Shown: piece after piece, positions 58,979 to 64,000 of the stretch
How positions within the stretch are numbered: position 1 is the stretch's first letter
How the letters are laid out: every line of letters starts with the position of its first letter
Source of the DNA: a virus
Virus record (IMG/VR): IMGVR_UViG_3300021963_000102
Span: 1-64,000 of that record
DNA length: 64,000 nt
Strand: one strand, 5' to 3'
Program-made: the position numbers and the translations under genes
Notes under the pieces: model-generated
Databases searched by the model: none
What the model saw: the letters and a program-made list of their open reading frames with translations, nothing else
Told to the model about the DNA's origin: nothing

Positions 58979-59341
58979 ATGAAAAACGAAACTATTTACA
59001 CAATAGTCCCTGATACCATAGATGGCAATTACATAGGAGATTACAAATATGAAGATGTTGTTAGAGCTAGTTGGTGTTATTTACACGGTGATTTACAAGA
59101 TAAGGTGGGATATGACATATTCAGTATGTTACGGGCTGAGTTAAAGCCTGAGCAGATTGATGAAACATGGCTGTCTGATGAATTTACAGAAGGCATATAT
59201 TCATGTGTATGCATGGGTGAGCCTTGTACATTCTTCAGATGGAAGCGTATGCACTATAAAGGACTTGTGGTCCTTAATGCAGATAAGGAGTCATACGAAT
59301 ATGCATCTAAATGTTATGAAGAAAGAGAATATTCAATTTAA
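58979..59341 (+). CDS. Hypothetical protein of the rightward arm, 120 aa
   Basis: Begins MKNETIYTIVPDTIDGNYIG, with aromatic and acidic segments (DYKYEDVVRASWCYLHGDLQ, LSDEFTEGIYSCVCMGEPC) and ends KCYEEREYSI. No conserved motif is recognised. The leader contains CTTTAAAACGCTTGTTATG, much like that of the next gene (TTTAAAACAGTTTGCTATG), suggesting that the two are expressed by the same signal or arose by duplication of the leader. Confidence 0.65.
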   Translation: MKNETIYTIVPDTIDGNYIGDYKYEDVVRASWCYLHGDLQDKVGYDIFSMLRAELKPEQIDETWLSDEFTEGIYSCVCMGEPCTFFRWKRMHYKGLVVLNADKESYEYASKCYEEREYSI

Positions 59342-59375
59342 CTTATTAATAATCAATCATTTAAAACAGTTTGCT

Positions 59376-59864
59376 ATGAAAAATGAACTTGTTCTCCCTT
59401 TAGGAGTAAAAATTGAAGATGGTCACCTGTATTTTGGAGATCGTCAGGTTTCTTTCCACCGTAAGCCATACAAATTTGCTCACATTCCTACAATGGCAAC
59501 AATGTTTGCTGTTAGATATGGCAAAGGTCAGCTGTGCACCACATTTGATATTATGCTACGTGAGGATGGTCATGAAGAACCACTTATTTGGCTTTCTGGA
59601 GTGAGAATGGCAGAAGATAAATTTCTTCCTAGTGCTTATTATTCCAATTGGAGGTCTGTTGAGTATGTACTAAACACCTTTGCCAAAGAACTACAGGGTG
59701 AAGAGTGGTACATAGAAGTGGATGACATTAATGATGAGTATGCGTGGGATGAGGAAAAAGGTGTATTTAGAAAGCAGATGAAGATTGAGAAGATAGAGTA
59801 TACGTGGGCTGATGATGATGAGCCAACATATGACTCAGCAGGCTATACAGACCAAGATAGATGA
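59376..59864 (+). CDS. Hypothetical protein, 162 aa
   Basis: The ATG giving MKNELVLPLGVKIEDGHLYF is chosen; the frame is open further upstream only because it overlaps the preceding gene. The N-part is beta-rich (FGDRQVSFHRKPYKFAHIPT), the C-part acidic and aromatic (GEEWYIEVDDINDEYAWDEE, YTWADDDEPTYDSAGYTDQD). No known domain. The N-terminal MKNE and leader match those of the 120-aa gene. Confidence 0.65.
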   Translation: MKNELVLPLGVKIEDGHLYFGDRQVSFHRKPYKFAHIPTMATMFAVRYGKGQLCTTFDIMLREDGHEEPLIWLSGVRMAEDKFLPSAYYSNWRSVEYVLNTFAKELQGEEWYIEVDDINDEYAWDEEKGVFRKQMKIEKIEYTWADDDEPTYDSAGYTDQDR

Positions 59865-59965
59865 TATATTGAAGGTGTCTATGCACAAGATAGATAGTGA
59901 CTACCTGGTAACAGCCTTTATATTCTTCTTTACATTACATTTATAAACCCTTAATAATCAACAAC

Positions 59966-60106
59966 ATGAGAAAGTCACTCACTCTCAGGAGCTATGAGCT
60001 CTTCCAAAGCTGGTACAACCACCTAAAAAGACGTTTTATGTCTCTTAAACTCTTGTTTATCAAGAGAATAGGAGCAAGAGCTGTTCATGTAATCATTTCT
60101 TATTAA
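59966..60106 (+). CDS. Small basic protein, 46 aa
   Basis: Translation gives MRKSLTLRSYELFQSWYNHL, KRRFMSLKLLFIKRIGARAV, HVIISY. It is very basic and helical, with a leader of the CTTAATAATCAACAAC type. The next gene starts 15 bp later. Possibly a small nucleic-acid or membrane-surface binder; function unknown. Confidence 0.5.
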   Translation: MRKSLTLRSYELFQSWYNHLKRRFMSLKLLFIKRIGARAVHVIISY

Positions 60107-60121
60107 CCAAAATCAATTCCT

Positions 60122-60337
60122 ATGCAACCTCTCAAACATTTGTTCAATTGGACATGCTGGATGCTGGTGCCTCCAGTGTTGTTTTTCATTTTCTCGTTCA
60201 TTTTTAGTTATTCTTATTTTGATGTGGTGAAAAGCGCTCCGTTTTTCATTATTTATTTCCTATGGGCTATTATAGCCACTGTGGGATATTGTGCATCATT
60301 AGAAGAAGACCACAAACCAATGTCTTTTATTAAATAA
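60122..60337 (+). CDS. Small membrane protein with two TM segments, 71 aa
   Basis: Two hydrophobic stretches (CWMLVPPVLFFIFSFIFSY, about 12-30, and APFFIIYFLWAIIATVGY, about 39-56) with a short loop between and a polar tail predict a two-pass inner-membrane protein. The size suits holins and superinfection-exclusion proteins, but no lysis partner lies next to it, so I do not assign either role. Confidence 0.6.
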   Translation: MQPLKHLFNWTCWMLVPPVLFFIFSFIFSYSYFDVVKSAPFFIIYFLWAIIATVGYCASLEEDHKPMSFIK

Positions 60338-60358
60338 CCCTTAAAAACTCACAAACCA

Positions 60359-60763
60359 ATGAAAGAGTTAGTATTTAGTCACGACAATAGCAGCATACAT
60401 GAGGCTTTTGGCGTGGAAACAGAAAGGAGAGACTACCTACATGGTGCAATTCTCTACAACATTGCCTACCAAAAAATTATGGTGGACCAATTATTTGATG
60501 ATGAGGATAATGTGCCTAGGAATCTATGCACTAAAACTGGCATTATAGAGCGCTTTTTAGAAAATGCTGAGACAGAAGAAGAGCGTCTTGTAATGATGTG
60601 GGACTATGCCACAGTGGATTGTAAAATTGACAGTAATGATATTAGAGGACATTTGTTCTTTGAAATGATCTTAAAAAGAGTGAAACACTTTGACTTAGAT
60701 CAGGACAAATTCTGTTCCTGGTGGATAAATAAGAAAAGACAAGTGGACGCTGAAAACGATTAA
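60359..60763 (+). CDS. Hypothetical acidic protein, 134 aa
   Basis: Sequence starts MKELVFSHDNSSIHEAFGVE and continues with acidic helices (DQLFDDEDNVPRNLCTKTGI, ENAETEEERLVMMWDYATVD) and a basic end (WWINKKRQVDAEND). No motif recognised. It is 29 bp before the MoxR-type ATPase gene and might belong to the same unit. Confidence 0.6.
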   Translation: MKELVFSHDNSSIHEAFGVETERRDYLHGAILYNIAYQKIMVDQLFDDEDNVPRNLCTKTGIIERFLENAETEEERLVMMWDYATVDCKIDSNDIRGHLFFEMILKRVKHFDLDQDKFCSWWINKKRQVDAEND

Positions 60764-60792
60764 TTAACCAATAAAACAAAAACAAAAGGTTT

Positions 60793-61785
60793 ATGAAAAC
60801 CACAACACTCAAAACCGACAGAACATCAGCTAAAAAGGCTACAGAGCCCTTATTTAGCGCAGAAACAATGGTGGAACTAATCAAGGGGTCCACAGAAGGA
60901 GACAGTAAACCAGAGCCTAAGCCTGAATTTAGCAGTGAGAGACACATTAAGCTCAATGGCTATTTTATGGTGAGCGAGGGTATGTATGCTGTTTTAAAGC
61001 GTAACATCTTAAGAAATGTAAATACGCTCTTATTAGGCCCTACAGGTGTAGGTAAAACAGAACTAGTGAGCAATATTGCTCAGTCGTTAGGTGTGCCTCT
61101 CACCATATTTGACATGGGCACTATGACAGACCCAATTATGTCCTTAGTGGGTAATCACGTTATTAAGATGACTGATGGCATCACCACTAGTACATTTGTT
61201 AACAGTAGATTTTCTGAGGTGATTCAAAAGCCTGGTATTGTCCTATTAGACGAGATATCAAGGGCTGTTGTTACATCTAACAACCTGCTGTTCCCATGTC
61301 TAGATTTTCGTAGAGAGCTTCCTATGGAATATTCATTTGAGAACAATGAGCCTATTAAGGTGCATCCTCAATGTGTATTCATAGCTACAGCCAATTTAGG
61401 TGGTCAATATACAGGTACACATAAGCTAGATAGAGCTCTATTAGACCGTTTTATGGTGATTGAGCTTGATCCGCTTAAGAGCACAGAGGTGAAAAGAGCC
61501 CTTAAAACAAGCTATAAGAGCTTAAATACAGACATCATCAACGAGGCTGTGAAAACATATGTGGACATCAATAAGGCCCATTCTGAGTTCACTATTAGCT
61601 TTAGCCTATCTCTGCGTCACTTAAAGATGATATGTGAGCTAGTGGAAGATGGATTCACCCTTTATGACTCATTCTATATTGTTTGTAAGGGTATTGGTGG
61701 TCCTGATGGGGCAAAGGCTCTCGAAACAATATTTAAAACTTCTAAATCTGATTCTGATGGGGAAGATAGCGAAGATGATGAATAG
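60793..61785 (+). CDS. MoxR/CobS-type AAA+ ATPase, 330 aa
   Basis: A complete AAA+ core is present: Walker A GPTGVGKT (82-89), Walker B IVLLDE (149-154), sensor-1 N201 in IATANLGG and the arginine-finger segment LLDRF ending at 220. The layout with an insert before sensor 1 is that of MoxR ATPases, which remodel partners through a VWA-domain protein; CobS of cobaltochelatase is a related case. The first 45 residues are a low-complexity Lys/Glu/Pro linker and the C-terminus is acidic (SDGEDSEDDE). The VWA gene overlaps its 3' end by 11 bp. Confidence 0.85.
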   Translation: MKTTTLKTDRTSAKKATEPLFSAETMVELIKGSTEGDSKPEPKPEFSSERHIKLNGYFMVSEGMYAVLKRNILRNVNTLLLGPTGVGKTELVSNIAQSLGVPLTIFDMGTMTDPIMSLVGNHVIKMTDGITTSTFVNSRFSEVIQKPGIVLLDEISRAVVTSNNLLFPCLDFRRELPMEYSFENNEPIKVHPQCVFIATANLGGQYTGTHKLDRALLDRFMVIELDPLKSTEVKRALKTSYKSLNTDIINEAVKTYVDINKAHSEFTISFSLSLRHLKMICELVEDGFTLYDSFYIVCKGIGGPDGAKALETIFKTSKSDSDGEDSEDDE

Positions 61786-63103
61786 TGTCTTCAATTGGGA
61801 AGATAGCTATTTCGGTGGATATGAAAGGGTGATCTATGATCATCCTTCCATATTCGTTCCTCTGTCTATTGATGTAAGTTATACATCCAATCCTTCTGGT
61901 CTCACGTATTACACAGCCAATAAACTCTGTAATTTGTTTCTTCTTAAATGCATGAAACATAATATGTATCCTGTTTTGCTTAAGAATGCAAAAACAGAGG
62001 TGCGTAAAAACTGGATGGGTAAGGAGGAAACAGTGACAGTTTTTAACCAAAGATCTATTCGTGAATGTGTAACAGCCCTTTGTGTTATTGGAGATCCATT
62101 AGAAAACCTATTTGGTCATTATGCCAAGTTTCTAAGGGACATCACCATTGAATATACACATCCTGATGAGAAAGATAAGAAAAAATCAATTTGTGCATCA
62201 AGAGGTGGAGATTCTGTTGAGGAGCTTATGGGTGAAGAGTTCAGTAAAATAAAGGAGAACAATCCCTATTCATCAATGCGTTCTGGGGATGCTGTTTCTG
62301 GTGATTTAAAGGATGAAACCGTCTTTGAGAATGCTGATGATAAAGGATGTGGTGTATGGACTCCATCTCCAGAAGAACAAAAACTCTCTAATGCTCTTGT
62401 CAACCTATTAGATATATCTTTTGATCCTACAGAGGACAGGATATCCAATCTAAAATGTGGCAAAATGAGCCCTCACAAGGTGGCAGAAATCCCTGCTGGT
62501 AATACACACATTTATTACAGAGTGGAACATGACCAAAACACTAAACCATTCAGTGTGTGCATATTATGCGATGAGAGTGGTTCTATGAGAGGAGATCGTT
62601 TAGCTGTTTCTCAAAATCACCTTGTAAAGGTGCTATACGGAGCATTTTCTCAAATTATGCCCAAAGAGAAGATATATATCTATGGGCACAGTGGTGATAG
62701 CACACCTGTTGTTCGTGTGTATAATGACCATTACAATCTCTGTTTTGAAGAACTCATCAACTCTCAACTACATCAACATTATGATGAGAACTATGATGGT
62801 CCTGTTATAGAATGTGTTTATGAGCGTGTCAGAGAACAAACCTCTGATAACATCCTATTCATATCTATTAGCGATGGTCAGCCATCTGGTGTAGATTATG
62901 GTGGTCAATCTGCTATTGAGGACCTACAGAGAGTGATTGAGAAGTGCAAACGTGATGGGTTTGTTACAATGGGTATAGGACTTCTCTATCACAAAGTGAA
63001 AGACATATACAACTATCACACTGTCATTAATAACACAAAACATCTAGTTCAAAATGTATCATCCCTTATTAACCGTGTTGTAAAAACGGAATTTAAGAGC
63101 TAG
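61775..63103 (+). CDS. VWA-domain protein, MoxR partner (CobT-like), 442 aa
   Basis: Start at ATGATG (MMNSVFNWEDSYFGGYERVI), overlapping the ATPase stop, which indicates coupled translation. The MIDAS motif D266-E-S268-G-S270 (CDESGSMRG) and the downstream D367 (ISISDGQPSG) define a von Willebrand A domain in the C-terminal half. The N-terminal half is helical with polar linkers. MoxR-VWA pairs insert metals or remodel protein complexes in bacteria; the phage target is unknown. A CobS/CobT role in porphyrin chelation is not suggested by the neighbours. Confidence 0.85.
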   Translation: MMNSVFNWEDSYFGGYERVIYDHPSIFVPLSIDVSYTSNPSGLTYYTANKLCNLFLLKCMKHNMYPVLLKNAKTEVRKNWMGKEETVTVFNQRSIRECVTALCVIGDPLENLFGHYAKFLRDITIEYTHPDEKDKKKSICASRGGDSVEELMGEEFSKIKENNPYSSMRSGDAVSGDLKDETVFENADDKGCGVWTPSPEEQKLSNALVNLLDISFDPTEDRISNLKCGKMSPHKVAEIPAGNTHIYYRVEHDQNTKPFSVCILCDESGSMRGDRLAVSQNHLVKVLYGAFSQIMPKEKIYIYGHSGDSTPVVRVYNDHYNLCFEELINSQLHQHYDENYDGPVIECVYERVREQTSDNILFISISDGQPSGVDYGGQSAIEDLQRVIEKCKRDGFVTMGIGLLYHKVKDIYNYHTVINNTKHLVQNVSSLINRVVKTEFKS

Positions 63104-63128
63104 GTTTGTGAGTGTAAACCGAAAAGAT

Positions 63129-63163
63129 GGAAGGGGCTTTAACTAGCCTCTTCCTCTTTTATT
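63129..63163 (+). terminator. Terminator 1 after the MoxR-VWA unit
   Basis: GGAAGGGGCT-TTAACT-AGCCTCTTCC, a 10-bp stem with one G-U pair, followed by TCTTTTATTTATTT. Confidence 0.8.
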
Positions 63164-63185
63164 TATTTATGGCAAGCAATCATAC

Positions 63186-63217
63186 GCTCCTGTATGTCTA
63201 TACGGGGAGCTTTTATT
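63186..63217 (+). terminator. Terminator 2 after the MoxR-VWA unit
   Basis: GCTCCTGTAT-GTCT-ATACGGGGAGC, a stem of about 10 bp with one bulged G, followed by TTTTATT. The two hairpins in tandem isolate the following gene from the ATPase unit. Confidence 0.7.
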
Positions 63218-63235
63218 AATTAAAATTTTATTCAA

Positions 63236-63640
63236 ATGACAACTATGACAGATGTTATTGTAGAAACAAGAAGGTTCTACAAAGAAGATGGCAGGTGGTA
63301 TATTGACCTACCTGAATATATTGATGCAGGTGGCACAAAAGGTGACCTGCAAATGGTGGCAGGAGCTGATCAATGGCTTGATAAGCTGTCTGATAATACA
63401 CAAGAGGTGACAATAAAATTCTCTAATGCAAAGTTTGATGGATATGAAGACTCTATGGGTCAGTCTCTGTATTTTGCAGGTGGATGGGAAGTGGAAGATG
63501 TTTCTCCATCTGAAATAGACAGTGGTAAATGGTACACCACCACATCAGGACATAATTTATGGCTGTGTCCTGTTACAAAGTTTGTATTCTGGGGAGACTA
63601 TCCAAAGGTGATATTCTACTCAGTGATAAAACCACAATAA
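63236..63640 (+). CDS. Hypothetical protein, possibly DUF6717-like, 134 aa
   Basis: The pattern RRFYKEDGRWYIDLPEYIDA, VAGADQWLDKLSDNTQEVTI, GKWYTTTSGHNLWLCPVTKF, VFWGDYPKVIFYSV resembles a small family of phage and bacterial proteins (W-Y-D ... A-D-x-W-L-D ... W-L-C-P) that I recall as DUF6717; this is weak. The function of that family is unknown. It is followed after 1 bp by a lipoprotein gene, so the two are probably co-transcribed. Confidence 0.6.
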   Translation: MTTMTDVIVETRRFYKEDGRWYIDLPEYIDAGGTKGDLQMVAGADQWLDKLSDNTQEVTIKFSNAKFDGYEDSMGQSLYFAGGWEVEDVSPSEIDSGKWYTTTSGHNLWLCPVTKFVFWGDYPKVIFYSVIKPQ

Positions 63641-63641
63641 C

Positions 63642-63776
63642 ATGAAAAAATATTTGTTTCTATGCCTAATAATGGTTATATTTATGTGCCAATCTTGCGC
63701 TACAAATGGGTATGGATGCAAGGGTAGGGCTAAAGAACCTACAGGTACAATAGGTAAACGCTGGAAGGCATTATAA
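63642..63776 (+). CDS. Small lipoprotein, 44 aa
   Basis: MKKYLFLCLIMVIFMCQSCA is a lipoprotein signal: Lys-rich start, hydrophobic core and a relaxed lipobox ending at Cys 19, followed by NGYGCKGR and a basic tail. The mature peptide would have about 26 residues. The ATG lies 1 bp after the preceding stop. A phage-encoded surface lipoprotein could block superinfecting phage or alter the envelope; this is inference. Confidence 0.6.
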   Translation: MKKYLFLCLIMVIFMCQSCATNGYGCKGRAKEPTGTIGKRWKAL

Positions 63777-63806
63777 ATCATTATATGGGTGGGTTAGTAA
63801 GGATGA

Positions 63807-63842
63807 AAAGGACAGCTCTGAAATATGAGCTGTTCCTTTTTT
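63807..63842 (+). terminator. Terminator after the lipoprotein gene
   Basis: GGACAGCTC-TGAAATAT-GAGCTGTTCC with one bulge, then TTTTTT. Confidence 0.8.
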
Positions 63843-63885
63843 ATGTTTGAAAAAGTGTAATTTTATCACATAAATAACATTTAAC

Positions 63886-64000
63886 ATGAAAACAGTAGTG
63901 TTAGGAGACACACATGGCACATCATTCTGGAAGCTCATTACAAACATAGAACAGCCTGATAGAGTGGTGTTTATAGGAGATTATTTTGACTCATTTGACA
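63886..64000 (+). CDS. Calcineurin-like metallophosphoesterase (3' part outside window)
   Basis: The 38 codons seen read MKTVVLGDTHGTSFWKLITN..., VVFIGDYFDSFD. GDTHG and GDYFDS are the first two metal-binding motifs (DxH and GDxxD) of the metallophosphoesterase fold, in the form seen in phage and bacterial serine/threonine phosphatases. The gene runs off the right edge. It is the second such fold in this window and is not close to the 416-aa one in sequence. Confidence 0.8.
   Translation, partial: MKTVVLGDTHGTSFWKLITNIEQPDRVVFIGDYFDSFD

Noticed and set aside
59157-59375. N-terminal extension of the 162-aa gene
   Set aside because: The extension lies within the 120-aa gene in another frame and encodes no sensible sequence; the ATG at 59,376 has the shared leader.
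60122-60337. Holin
   Set aside because: Two TM segments and size fit, but there is no adjacent endolysin or other lysis gene, so only a membrane protein is called.
60793-63103. Cobaltochelatase CobS/CobT
   Set aside because: Only the generic MoxR-VWA features are present; no CobN, cobalamin or porphyrin gene is in the window.
1-64000. Stop-codon reassignment, known in some crAss-like phages
   Set aside because: Genes end in TAA, TGA and TAG at expected places with tight neighbours, and no long gene is interrupted in frame.
1-64000. Integrase, transposase, insertion sequence or attachment site
   Set aside because: No recombinase motif, terminal inverted repeats or target duplications were recognised.

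Overview
The window is part of the genome of a large tailed dsDNA phage of the crAss-like type (Crassvirales) that most likely infects a member of the Bacteroidota. The evidence is the combination of genes and the promoter type. There is a terminase - portal - scaffold - HK97-type capsid block, followed by short-tail and ring genes, HU/IHF-like proteins, and a run of giant proteins. The largest (3,954 aa) carries the SDFDIDK signature of the crAss-like virion RNA polymerase. At least five leftward sites fit the Bacteroidota promoter consensus TTTG/TTG-N19-21-TAnnTTT(G/A). The window begins and ends inside genes. The standard genetic code is used: TAA, TGA and TAG all end genes.

Layout. Everything from 1 to 57,597 is read leftward. 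From the divergence point going left there is first a cluster of small genes (winged-helix regulator, HU/IHF-like protein, zinc ribbon, four small acidic or helical proteins including a terminase small-subunit candidate). Then come the large terminase, portal, a small acidic protein, a small HExxH peptidase, scaffold candidate, major capsid protein, neck/ring-type proteins, and a nest of small virion-decoration genes with poly-threonine tails and a shared N-terminal module. Next are a metallophosphoesterase, ring, IHF-like and tail tubular proteins, and a 1,822-aa tail protein. The giant ejected or cargo-type proteins follow: 1,342 aa; 1,109 aa with an M15-like peptidase; 856 aa; 3,954 aa RNA polymerase; 1,694 aa with a PD-(D/E)XK nuclease motif. 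The left end holds fibre genes, including an 831-aa protein made largely of GTS triplets and a fibre with an Mtd-like N-terminus that runs off the window.

A 462-bp non-coding divergence region (57,598-58,059) has two perfect leftward Bacteroidota promoters, three GTAAACCCA repeats and a strong C-over-G skew. It is the best candidate here for a control region or replication origin. To its right all genes are read rightward: a single-gene unit with a textbook terminator, a 38-aa ORF, a class-II tRNA-like structure, several unrecognised small proteins, a MoxR-type AAA+ ATPase with an overlapping VWA gene, a small lipoprotein and the start of a metallophosphoesterase.

How it may work together. 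Leftward late units appear to be served by host-type promoters at 57.6-57.8, 50.45, 41.46, 24.2 and 4.6 kb, with hairpin terminators at about 44.45 and 41.55 kb. I found no TAnnTTTG promoter ahead of the rightward genes. Those genes instead share AT-rich leaders of the ATTAACC / TTTAAA type, which would fit transcription by the virion RNA polymerase, but this is inference. Many genes overlap by 1 bp (TAATG/TGATG) or 4 bp (ATGA), as expected for translational coupling.
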